Shown one piece after another: positions 53,446 to 64,000 of a DNA stretch of 64,000 nucleotides. A model generated the notes under the pieces. It was not told the origin of the DNA, ran no database searches, and saw nothing but the letters and a program-made list of their open reading frames with translations. The DNA comes from Bolinopsis microptera (taxonomy: Eukaryota > Ctenophora > Tentaculata > Lobata > Bolinopsidae): NCBI RefSeq assembly GCF_026151205.1, contig NC_087073.1, positions 9,252,411-9,316,410 on the forward strand, given 5' to 3'. Every line of letters starts with the position of its first letter. Position 1 is the stretch's first letter. The position numbers were made by a program, and so were the translations under genes.

Positions 53446-56400
53446 TTAGGGTTGGCAAGTCTGCCAGATGGTTGAGAAAGTTTGTTGTTGTAGGCAAAGT
53501 GCTTGCTGTTGTGCACTAAGAAGTGGATGTGTCCATGGATTCGCCTTTTTCAATACTAGCAACGATCTGTAGAGGTTCCTCCGTTCGAGCCGTTTCTTGC
53601 TAAAATAACTCTCATTAAAACAGTGAATGTAAATCTGACAAGGTGCAAGGTAAACCATCAGAAAAATGAAATGCAATAGGCACTAATTTTCACAAGATGA
53701 AAATAGAAGTTTGCAAACCTCAGTTTCAGTTTCATCTGTCTGCTCCCCGTCCAATAACTCAATAGTCAACTTCGATCCTTGTTTATACTGAAAAATAGGA
53801 AGAGTTTACGGCGCTGTTAAATCTTAACGAATCACATGATCAAGTTATCATCGTGCTTAATCTATTCTTATTCAAGTTATTTTAGTATGTTATTATCGTA
53901 TTTAACTTCTCTCGAACAATCACATGTTTACATTCAAAACTTACAAAATGTATTTTGTAGAGGTTGTGCTCAGACAGGAGTTGTTCAGCGTCCTTCAAGT
54001 AGTTGCTCTCCACAGTTGCCCGAGTAAGCTGAGTAGAAAGGCTGCCCCCAGCTCCTCCTAATGCTCTCTGTTTCAAGTAACTGCTCTTTATCTGGTTACA
54101 CATGGTGTCTGTTGCAAGTGTGTGGCTCTGGAAATACGTTGTTAGTTTTTCATCAAGAATATGAGTCAGAGTTGTCATCCAACATTAAATAGAATAAAGA
54201 TCACAAATGATTAAGTGGCAAACATTTAGCGGTGAATTGTGGGATATACTAGATTAGACACTCACCTGTCTGACGATGTTTGTAATGAGTTTGTCGAGAG
54301 TAAAGGCAATGTAGGAATTAACACCAAACATTTCACGCAGTTTATCCTCGTAGACAGCTGGCTCTACATTACAATCCAACAGATCTTTAACAAGGGACAG
54401 AAAGTGTGTGTAGTAGTGCTCCACTGGCATAGGATCTACGGATATAAAACAGTTAAATGTTTGAATTTCGTGACCTTCTGTGTGTTGATATTCAAAATAT
54501 TTCCTACAATCAAGTGGAGCAACCACACTATAGCAACCACACTATAGGCTCGCAATTGTTCATATATAATATGGCGATTGTATAGTAAAGATTGTATAGA
54601 TATTCAATTTTGTGTTGTACGATATCAGACAGATACATCTGTATTGTATACATTTAGTTATGTATACAGCTGTAAAATTCACAGCTCAAAGTGCAAAGAG
54701 TCACAGTTGAAACAATTCTTTCTATACCCAGCCGTTTTTGCCGCCGGTGTACAATGTTTTGAGACGATATAATCTGATTATGTGCTTAAATTTCTATTTC
54801 AGAAAAATAAAAAGTCTCGTGCGCGAACTCCTTTCGTTGAATTTGATGCAACGCGCGCTCCGTATTTAGTATCATATCTGTCACTTTTGGTACCACGCAT
54901 TTGGCTGCGTTCCTAGAAGTTCGTATTCCGTTGCTACAACTTACTATACCGAGTTTTCAATATCAAATTCAAAACGTACTTGGTTGCCGCATTTTGATGG
55001 CTTGAGCAGTTGGTTCTTTTCGGTTCTTCCTGTCTTTCAATTCCTGCTCCACTACAGCTGTGTTGTATGTGTAGATTTGGAACAATCTTTCGCACAAAAT
55101 CTAAGGCAAATTCGATGTTACAAAATACCATTTTTTAATAGGGGTACTATGTGAGCGAGATAAGTTCGCGTAAAATTGTTTATTCTAGAAGAGGAAATGC
55201 TAATACAGAAACAACTGATAAACTTACTTGATGCTGTCTGAGAAAGGCGTACCATTGGTCGTTCGTGAAAAACAAGTTGTAGGCGTCGGGCTGAAATAAA
55301 GCTTATTTTATCAGGACAGCCTACACAGTACACTTTGAAATAAGTCTAACCTCAAGTTATACGAACGAGAGACAGTAAGCCTACAAAATATACATGTATG
55401 ATCTCACTACACACACAGAGTTTTAAAAATATCATAAAATCCGGACAAAACAAGATTAACTCACAGCATCACTGTCTCCCGGCGTCAGTTTAACTGATTT
55501 AGCTGGTCTGTCTGCTTTTCTGCTGGACCTGCGAGTTCCCCCCTTGTTGGAGGCCCGAGACCCACGTGACCTCGTCTCGTCATCCTCTTCTGAGGAATCC
55601 TCGTCGGTATCATGGTCGTCATCACTAACATCTCCTGATGATACAAATTAAAAGATTTTTACTAAAATTCTTAGAGGGACAATAACTTTCCCGAAACTTT
55701 CAGTAAAGTTTTTAATGCGAGACCAGGGTGGCAAAACACTTCAAACTATCGTGCTTGGAACAACATTTCCAAACAAACCTCTAGGAGCAAAGAAGAAATC
55801 TTGTAAGAATCCGTTCAAAAAGAGTTTCACTTTCGCTTTCTCCTCGTTTTGTAGATGACTTTGTCTACGCAGGTGATGTATGATCAGTGCTCGAGCGTCC
55901 TCTAGAATATGATGATCTTTGTGGGTGATGGTGATATGTGGGCCGGTGACCGTTTTACTTTGATCTGTTACTTGTTCCATTCGCTCGTCATAAAGCGTCT
56001 CTATCTGAAATATAGGGCTAAATAGTAAGCTAACCTAATATCCGCTATTCATATCGAGCAATTCGTTACAATTAGAACAGAATGTTTCAATTATATGCCA
56101 AGAACAAACGGTGTTTAGTCTGTATACCTCCGTGACAAGGTTTTTAGGTCTGATCGACTTGATATCAGTCTGCTTGAATGTGACACTCTGATGGTCCAGT
56201 GATTTGAGGTGGTACTTTTTACACTGTTCGTTCCAAATCTTACTGAACTGCCGTCTTGCTTCACACCACTCCTCGTCTTTACTCTTCAACCTGGTGAGAG
56301 TATTTATTTTTAAGGGTTATTTATAGAATTTATTACCTTTCATAATTTGTAAATAAACGATATGGTCAACCTATTTTGCACAAAATAGTTCAAACAGCAA

Positions 56401-59400
56401 ACAATACACATCAATCTTACCTTTTGAGAACAATAGGAATAACAGCTTGTGGCGATTTCTTCAGCCCGTCTATAATACCACCGTGTTTGTCTCCGTATAT
56501 CCGCTTTATCGCTTTCCTCCCAATAACTTCAGAAGTTCCTCCTAGTTTGTTATCGAGCCTAAACCTGGCCACTTCTGAGAGAAAAGGGAGAAATATTGTT
56601 AGTTGTCTGGTAATCATGTCACAAAATTAGACACATTTCATTGGAATTAATTGTCAAACGTAGCAGTACGCTGGTTCAGACAGTGGAGCCTCTGAACTAT
56701 GTTAGTAATTACCATCAGGAGTGAGTTTTGCCATTTTCTTCTGAACAGCCTCCAGCTGTTTAATGCACGCTAGATTGGTTTCAATCACCACATCCAGCTC
56801 GAATCTCTCATCATCACACTTGTTAATATACTCCTCGTACGTAGACTTCTTAGCTCCTGAGAAGGTGCTGTCTTCAGACCAGCAGGGGTAGGATCTCCAG
56901 GTGTCGTTCAGAACCTGTTTTTGGGGTAAATGATATCAATTAATAATTTAAAAAGATCTCTGATTGCTGGTCTTACGGTTATTAAAACATTCTGTCAATT
57001 CGGTAAATGATTGCAAATGTAATTAAGAGTAGAGGGCGAACTTTAAAATGAGTGGAAGTAAAGATACCGACTAATTTACCTGTTTGCACAGTTCAGTTCT
57101 GCCCATACATTTAGGAGGAATGTAATTAGGAGGATGTGCTCGGTACGAAGCACCGTACCGCTTACACGACGCGTAGTTGATCTCGAGCTCCCCTACCCTG
57201 TTTTTACGACCCTGATCAGTGGGAACTGCATCTTTGTAACCCACATAGTTCTTAAACCAGGCGAAGAGCTCCGGAAATTTACCGATAAAGTGCACCACTA
57301 TGTGGACTATGTCTGTAGCGTTGAGAGTTTCTTCTGTGTATAACACCAAGCATCTGATGAACGTGGAAACATTTATTAGAATTGATAGCTTGCAGAAACA
57401 CTTTTGGTTTTGACGGATAATTATGCTTTTTGTAATCGAACACCAAATATTTTCCAAACACACATTTATTGAATATTGAGTACTTTATGGATTGTGTGAA
57501 GTAAATAAAATCAACTAGTTACCTCAGAAAGTTCTCGTACACCTCCTGACTCTTCAGAGCCTTCTTTACTCTATCAAAGAAATCCTGCTCAGAATAAATC
57601 ACTATCTTCTCGTCTTTAACCTCGGCTTCCTTCTCTATCTTACCGATGTGAAGTCGTGGTAGCTGTTTTGCAGCTTCGTTTGGCAAAGTCTGGGCTGGCG
57701 CTGCACCTGTTACAAAATTGTAAAACACATTTTCCAAAAATACAAAGTTTACTTAAGCTATAAAACAAATTTACTTCAGAATAAAGCTGAAGAATAGCTA
57801 CTTGTACTGTTAGACATATCATCTGGACTGCTCAAAATAACAAACTGACCAGGAGCAGCTCGCTTGAGAGGGGGAGGTCCTGCACTGTGCTTGGTTTCAG
57901 GACCGTTTGTGGACTGTATGCTCATCTGTTTAGTGTGTTCCTGCTGGAGGTGAGCAGCTACCACGTGCGCTTCAGGGAGGAACTGGGAGAAGTCCTTGAG
58001 CAGATCAGGCTGGTCCTTGAACAGGACTCTAACTTTGTCAAACACCTGGTGGATAATCAGATTGTAGGACCTTATATTCAAGTTAATATTTCCTTAAAAT
58101 AATATCTCAATTGTAGCAGTGAACTTGGAGTAGCTTTATAACTTGGAGATATTATTTATCCCTTGTCAACCATCAAGGGAGAGGTTTACATTACCTTTTA
58201 AGGAATAAAATCCAGTATAAATACCACAGACAATACAACAATACGGTTACATGCTACTAGCCCAATACAGTACACACAGTACACACTACACGGTACACAC
58301 AGTACACACAGTACACACAGTACACACAGTACACACAGTACACACAGTACACACAGTACACAGTACAGTAAACACTAACCTCAGTTTCACACATTGGGCC
58401 ATGTTGTGTAGTGTCCTTCACCGTCTTCTGATCCTTCTGGAACGTGTGTAAAATCTCCATAAACGTCTTGTAAACCTGTAATGTGTTGAGCAAATAAAGT
58501 CAGAGTATCTCTTTGCCAAAAAGCCAAAATTTACTCTGCTAAATTTAATCAAACGTAAATTTGTGCTTAGGGTCCGGGACTTGCAATGTAAATTAGTCAA
58601 AAAACAAGCTGAATCTTCTGTTGCTTTGATTCGTAAACAAAATTTTGTGAATGAATTATTAAAGTGGTAAACCATCAAATAAATCCCAAAAACTAAATAA
58701 TCTTTCCTTCCATTGCTGGTAGTAAGATACAGTGTTAAAAATTCAATCGTATTTAGTCGTATTTGGAATGAACAATTCCTAAATCCTATGTTAAAACAGT
58801 TTCTAAGCACCTCAGGTTCGGTCTGGAACCGTGTTTTTATCTTGTTGACGTAACTGATTGCTTGGTTGAATTCAGGCTGGGCTGGAAGCCCGTTTGCAGA
58901 ACCCTACAACGATAAAACATAAATAGAACTAATCGATTTACATTTTAAAGTTAAATTGTATGGTTCTTAAACCAAGTTTTGATACGTCATGATTAATAAT
59001 TATTATATAATATGCGTTAGCTGAAAAAAATCAAGAATTAAAATATATTACATTTCAGAATATAGAATTGATAGATACACCGAACTAAACCCACTTGAGG
59101 TTTGGGAGGGGGAGGTAGCGGTTTAGGAGGTTGTGGCAGTACGGGAGCAGACAACTGTTGTACAGTCTGGGGTGTAGTGGAGGTCTGCTGGAGCTCAGGT
59201 CGGGGCGCAGGGCGTGTGATGGGGGTTGTAGAGGGCACTGTCTGCCGGTCACTTATTATGTGATACGTCTGAAAATAATAGATCGTTTTTAAAAAGCCTT
59301 AATTTTCCTCCTGTCAACCAAGTCTGCTGTTGATAATCGCTAGATGCTAAAGTATAATTTTTATTTCACGAATGAAATTCGAAATAAAGGGTATAGGTAC

Positions 59401-60451
59401 TTAAATTAAAAGTATATGAGAATAGTTCCTTACCGACACTCTGTTTGGTTGTCCATTGGGACCACCATTTGAGGAAATATTGAGGGTAACATTAAAAGCG
59501 TGACTGTTACTACCAGCACCGGTAGCTGGCTGCACTTCGATCTTATATCCAGGAGGTAGGAAAGTATTGAAACCCGATATCAGTTCCGGTCTTCCTCGGA
59601 AGAGGTTGGAGACTCGTGTTATTACTCCTGGCGTATCAATGCTGGGGTAAAAGGGATTTACTTTTTAATATAACATTACAGCGGGAAAAGTTAATTAAAG
59701 TTTTAAAATGGAAGCGAGCTATAACACTATCTTATGAACATTGACAAACCTCTGAGACTTGAACTCCTTCATAATGTCCAGGAAGTTGTTGTAAACGTGT
59801 GGCTGATCCCCAAACTGGGCCTTGACTTGGTCCAAATACCAGAGCGCATCATCAACCTTCCAAGGACCGATAATATCAATATCGTATAGTGAATAAAATG
59901 AGAAAATGCTCATCACATCTACGTAATTTGCTCGAATTTAGTTTAACCTATTATCAAAATGAACAATTTAAGGGAGTTTCAGTTTGGCTATACGTGTTGC
60001 AAATCTGAATATTCTAGTCGTAACAAAGACTATCATGACTCTAAAGATATCAAGGAATTGAGACTCACCCGAAGACGTTGGTACTGTCCCTCCTGTCTTG
60101 GAGCAGCAGTGTTAGCTGTCTGGGGTCTGGCTGGCCTAGGCCCTGCTGCATTACCACTGAAACAAAGTAAGTGAGGTTCCAGCCTCAAACAAGGGATGGA
60201 CAGGAATGTTTTAAAATGTAAACGAAATAAGAATAAAACAACGATCTGATACGTTCGATGATATCAGATATCCAAGACCGCACTCACTGGAATTCCTGAG
60301 GTCTGACATGAGAGTTAAGGACGGACTGTACGAAGCCATGATTGGAGGGAACCACAGGATGAGTAGCTGCAGCGTAGTCCAGTCTCCCAGAGTGAGGAAT
60401 TCCTCTACCATCTGGAGGCCGCTCTCCTTCCCTCCTGTTTGCTGGATTCAT
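53446..60451 (-). CDS. SIN3A: SIN3 transcriptional corepressor
   Basis: All 21 coding exons join in frame to give 1097 residues. Starts and ends are 60451-60288, 60156-60069, 59856-59750, 59641-59434, 59268-59095, 58903-58811, 58475-58380, 58045-57850, 57706-57523, 57353-57080, 56914-56713, 56574-56421, 56290-56128, 56004-55779, 55634-55465, 55290-55228, 55100-54980, 54435-54266, 54127-53945, 53787-53719, 53634-53446. SIN3 scaffolds class I HDACs on DNA-bound repressors. PAH1 (~85-150, [14 protein letters not shown]), PAH2 (~255-345, [12 protein letters not shown]) and PAH3 (~420-480, [10 protein letters not shown]) are intact. The HDAC-interaction domain (~530-700) and SIN3 C-terminal domain (~840-1030, [19 protein letters not shown]) follow. 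The linker [17 protein letters not shown] is acidic. The last exon ([11 protein letters not shown]...) is weakly conserved, and the protein stops before the long C-terminus of vertebrate SIN3A. Introns are short, and one carries a minisatellite. Confidence 0.95.
58264..58367. repeat. 9-bp minisatellite GTACACACA
   Basis: About ten copies of GTACACACA lie in an intron of the SIN3 gene, starting ~12 bp downstream of the 58475-58380 exon donor in transcript sense. No coding role. Confidence 0.9.
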
Positions 60452-61224
60452 CTCCTACATTAGGATGTTAGTCAGTGAAACCTCGTACTGATTCAAATGT
60501 AATTAAAGCACCTTCAATCTGGAATTTTTACAATAACATCAATGGTGATAAATTTAGAACCAAACGAAACTTTAGAAAAGATTTTCTACAGATTATTCTA
60601 CAGATTATTCTACAGCAAATTTTCTACAGAATCGATTTAATTATATAAGACCTCTTATCGACGGGGTAAATATTTGTCTTATATCATTAAAAGCACCTGG
60701 AGAAAATGCCGTTCAATAATGGCGGCACTCTAAAGCTTATTTTATGGTTCTAGGGTCATAAATCATATTATGATACGAGTGATCTCAGCTTTCATTTGCA
60801 TATCAGTGAGCAAAACTTGGTACAGCTGATGAAGAATGAAGTGCAACGGTTTGTAGAAAAGTCACATACGACGAGAGAAATTAGAGTTTATCTTAATCCT
60901 GAGTATCGAATTCATTATCAGTAAGCTTAGCATACCGTATTTAAGTGAAATACTCAAATTCTGTTTCTCTGCAGCCAGTATGATGCTATATTTTTCAAGT
61001 TATCAGCAGGGAAAATTAAGTGGAAATTCTAAATGAAAACTGAAGGTGGTCTACGACCGGGTAAAGGCCTTGCCAATTTCTCGATTGCATTGATAAGGGA
61101 CAAATATTGCAGAGCAAGTGAGCAACGTCCTTATCAGTATTTTGTTATAATGATAGGTTAATTTGTGATAATAAGGAAGCCACGTCTCCATATTCACTCA
61201 TTTATCGTACATTGCTTTTAAAAG
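60452..61224. promoter_or_regulatory. Divergent intergenic region between SIN3 and the PAN-repeat gene
   Basis: The two genes start in opposite directions 773 bp apart, so this stretch must hold both 5' UTRs and promoters. Visible structure is limited to three spaced copies of TTCTACAGATTA near 60590-60620. No TATA or initiator could be assigned. Confidence 0.45.
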
Positions 61225-63347
61225 ATGTTGGTGGTCGTTCTCTTTGGATTTTTGCTTGCTCTATTAGAAGGGGTACCAACTCCTCAACAATGCTCTCGCG
61301 ATAGTGTTGATTTTTGGGGGGCCGATATTGGATTCAATACTGCTGGAAGTTTGGAGAAATGTGAAAAAATATGCAGAGAGATGGCTACATGTGCCTCTCT
61401 GACTTTCAGGTCAGTCAGTCAGTCAGTCAGTCAGTCAGTCAGTCAGTCAGTCAGTCAGTCAGTCAGTCAGTCAGTCAGTCAGTCAGTCAGTCAGTCAGTC
61501 AGTCAGTCAGTCAGTCAGTCAGTCAGTCAGTCAGTCAGTCAGTCAGTCAGTCAGTCAGTCAGTCAGTCAGTCAGTCAGTCAGTCAGCCAGTCAGTCAGTC
61601 AGTCAGTCAGTCAGTCAGTCAGTCAGTCAGTCAGTCAGTCACATGTTAAGATATAAGATATGTTCTAAGAACAATATTGTTTATTCAGGGCGTCTAGCGA
61701 CTCCTGTTGGCTGAAGAACAAAAGAGGTGGACTCAGAGGACCTTATGTAAAAGGTGGACTAGTCAGTATGAACATGGATTGCGGAGACAAAAAGTTTGAC
61801 CAGTCTTGTATCGAGGAAAACACGGATTACTGGGGAGCTGATATTGGAGGGAGAAGAGCTCTCAACTTCGACCAGTGTGAGACCTTCTGTAGAGACGCCG
61901 AGGAGTGTGTCTCTATCACTTATAGAGCTGCTGATTCTCAGTGCTGGCTAAAATACAACCGCTTTGGAGCTTACGGTCCTTCGCCAGGCGATGGACTTAC
62001 AAGTCTGAATATGAACTGCACAGAACCTGCTAAATCTGATGGTGGCTGTAAAAGGATTGATGTCGATTTTTGGGGGACTGACATCCGTTATAAGAAAACT
62101 GACAATTTGGAGGAATGCGAAAAGTTGTGCAAAGATACTGATGGGTGTGTTTCATTGACATACAGGTATGTTTTTCTTATTGCAGGAAACCCGTGAACTT
62201 AATTTCTTTCATATAGGCTTAAAATTTGATAAAATTAAAGATCCTATCTCATTTATTTGGTTTCAGGACTTATTGTTTATAGAGTTAATGAACTGAATTT
62301 CAGATCGTCAAACAGATTCTGCTGGCTAAAGAACAAAAGAGGTGGACTCAGAGGACCTTATGTAAAAGGTGGACTAGTCAGTCTCAACATGGATTGCGGG
62401 GACACAAAATCTGATCAGACTTGTATCGAGGAAAACACGGATTACTGGGGAGCTGATATTGGAGGGAGAAGAGCTCTCAACTTCGACCAGTGCGAGACCT
62501 TCTGTAGAGACGCCGAGGAGTGTGTCTCTATCACTTACAGAGCCGCTGATTCTCAGTGCTGGCTTAAATACAACCGATTTGGAGCTTACGGTCCTATACA
62601 AAATGACGGCCTCACAAGTTTGAATATGGACTGTGCAGCACAACTTAGCTTTGAAAAAGGATGTGAAAGACTTGATATAGATTTCTGGGGGGCTGATATT
62701 GGGTTCCAGACTACTGAGAGTGTGGAAAGTTGTGAAGAATGGTGTAAAAAGTCTCTTGGCTGCGCTTCTCTTACTTATAGGTTTGTTGATTTTATCTTTT
62801 AATTTTGTCCAGTGATATAAACCTAAGCAAAATCCATTTCGATTTTTCGTGGGTCTACTTTGACACTGGTTATCATACAACATATTAGTTTTAATTTGAA
62901 ACTTTGATCAACTTGAATTAAAGAGTTTCTTACCACTTTTATCCCAAATCATGGTTTTTAGGGAAAACCATAAACTTCTCTATTTCATATGCTAATTTCA
63001 GGGAGTCTGACTTCTCTTGTTGGCTGAAGAACAAAAGAGGGGGACTCAGAGGACCTTATGTAAAAGGTGGACTAGTCAGTCTCAACATGGACTGCGGAGA
63101 CAAAAAGTTTGACCAAACTTGTATCGAGGAAAACACGGATTACTGGGGAGCTGATATTGGAGGGAGAAGAGCTCTCAACTTCGACCAGTGCGAGACCTTC
63201 TGTAGAGACGCCGAGGAGTGTGTCTCTATCACTTACAGAGTTGCTGATTCTCAGTGCTGGCTAAAATACAACCGTTTTGGAGCTTACGGTCCTTCACCAG
63301 GCGATGGACTTACAAGTCTGAATATGGATTGTCCGACTGAAGCATAA
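61225..63347 (+). CDS. Secreted protein with tandem PAN/apple-like Cys-rich modules
   Basis: Four coding exons join in frame: 61225-61409, 61689-62165, 62304-62780, 63002-63347, giving 494 residues. MLVVVLFGFLLALLEG is a signal peptide. The rest is six ~75-residue modules of one pattern: D-x-W-G-A-D-I-G, a Cys in L-E-x-C-E, F-C-R-D-A-E-E-C-V-S-(I/L)-T-Y-R, then C-W-L-K and SLNMDC. This fits PAN/apple-type domains, which bind proteins or sugars outside cells. All introns split the same Arg codon (phase 2) mid-module, and exons 2 and 3 are both 477 bp, so a two-module unit was duplicated as exons. Several blocks (ENTDYWGADIGGRRALNFDQ) are identical in three copies, implying recent duplication or gene conversion. 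Intron 1 begins with a GTCA microsatellite. Confidence 0.85.
61410..61640. repeat. GTCA tetranucleotide repeat starting at a 5' splice site
   Basis: About 57 tandem GTCA units, one changed to GCCA, start directly at the intron 1 donor (TTTCAG then GTCAGTCAG). No frame contains a stop within the array; unspliced transcripts would encode Ser-Val-Ser-Gln repeats. Confidence 0.97.
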
Positions 63348-64000
63348 ATATTCGGACAAAACTGTCAGTCGGAAATGCAAATTAAGTGAATTGATATTTG
63401 ATACATTCCTAATGATAAACTTTATATTTTGACATGAGATCTATCAAAATTCACAAAAATTAATAATATTTTTTCTGATTCTATGTATAATGTATGTTTT
63501 ATCCTTCCAAAGATTCAAATCTCTTTTTGAATGGGCTATTATTCCAATAATAGATATTGTGATATCAGGCAACGATGAGATTAAACTAATCTTCATTTTG
63601 AAGTCTTATACTTCAGTAATATGGTATCAAGGCTAAGGCAAACTGTTCCCTATCCAACGATTTCGATCAAAACTAAATTCATAACAAATCACTGGTTTTT
63701 GGGCTAGATATTATTATTAAAATGAGGATTAGAATTAAAATCAAATTTACACAGCAATTACACCATGGGATAATTAAATAGTTTAAAGCAATAAATTATG
63801 ATTATACAATACAAATTTATGAATGAAAATTAATAAGTTACAATATAGTTGATTTTTCGATAAAATGTAACCATTGGAATATAACGAAAATTACATAAAT
63901 ACCCACTTTTAAAAATGAAAATTTATGTACCAAGATTATGGTTGTGAGATGTGACTTAATTAAAAATCTAAGATTATATGTTTGTAAAAATTCACCGTTT
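63348..64000. other. 3' flank of the PAN-repeat gene, nothing recognised
   Basis: Very AT-rich, with several AATAAA-like motifs (for example AATAAATTATG near 63790) that could serve polyadenylation. No further exon or repeat family. Confidence 0.5.

Noticed and set aside
61225-61656. ORF continuing the PAN protein into Ser-Val-Ser-Gln repeats
   Set aside because: A good splice donor at 61410 and a matching acceptor at 61688 restore the next PAN half-module, so the repeat is intronic in the main transcript.

Overview
The window looks like the nuclear genome of an invertebrate animal, probably a marine non-bilaterian or lophotrochozoan; I cannot name the species. The evidence is AT-rich DNA, many GT-AG introns, animal-type genes (SIN3, TIMP, TCP11-like, a PRL phosphatase, an LDLa-rich LGR/GRL101-type GPCR) and a heavy load of DNA transposons, Helitrons and LINEs. 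Degenerate TTAGGG-type repeats also occur at several internal sites. Spliced models below were built by hand. Each reported exon chain keeps frame across GT-AG junctions unless a break is stated.

Layout. 0-10.9 kb: no gene; nested transposons, including a 4.3 kb element with a 6-bp target duplication that contains a dead MULE transposase. 10.9-12.5 kb (+): TIMP/netrin-domain secreted protein. 12.7-13.9 kb (-): MBD4-type DNA glycosylase with a frameshift and a nonsense codon. 14.3-17.3 kb (-): TCP11-like gene with a Helitron and a tRNA-Trp-like sequence carrying a CTA anticodon in one intron. 17.8-21.0 kb (-): mitochondrial ribosomal protein uL18m (MRPL18) with a nested unknown membrane-protein ORF in intron 2. 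21.4-24.0 kb and 33.5-36.2 kb (-): two paralogous secretory-pathway JmjC proteins with C-terminal EF-hands. 26.5-31.2 kb (-): an acidic, disordered protein with weak resemblance to ETAA1. 32.2-32.7 kb (-): intronless PRL (PTP4A) phosphatase. 36.5-42.9 kb: a LINE interrupted by a second LINE, then repeats. 43.0-49.9 kb (+): the GPCR, whose tail is made of hexanucleotide repeats. 50-53.4 kb: Helitron and repeats. 53.4-60.5 kb (-): SIN3 corepressor in 21 coding exons. 61.2-63.3 kb (+): secreted protein of repeated PAN/apple-like modules, with a long GTCA microsatellite starting at its first splice donor.

The genes show no evident operon or shared pathway. Links within the window come from duplication (the JmjC pair, the internal PAN repeats) and from transposon families found at several loci. 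The most unusual items are the broken MBD4 gene, the nested ORF in MRPL18, the amber-anticodon tRNA-like sequence, the chimeric LINE ORF, and simple repeats placed inside coding sequence or on a splice site.
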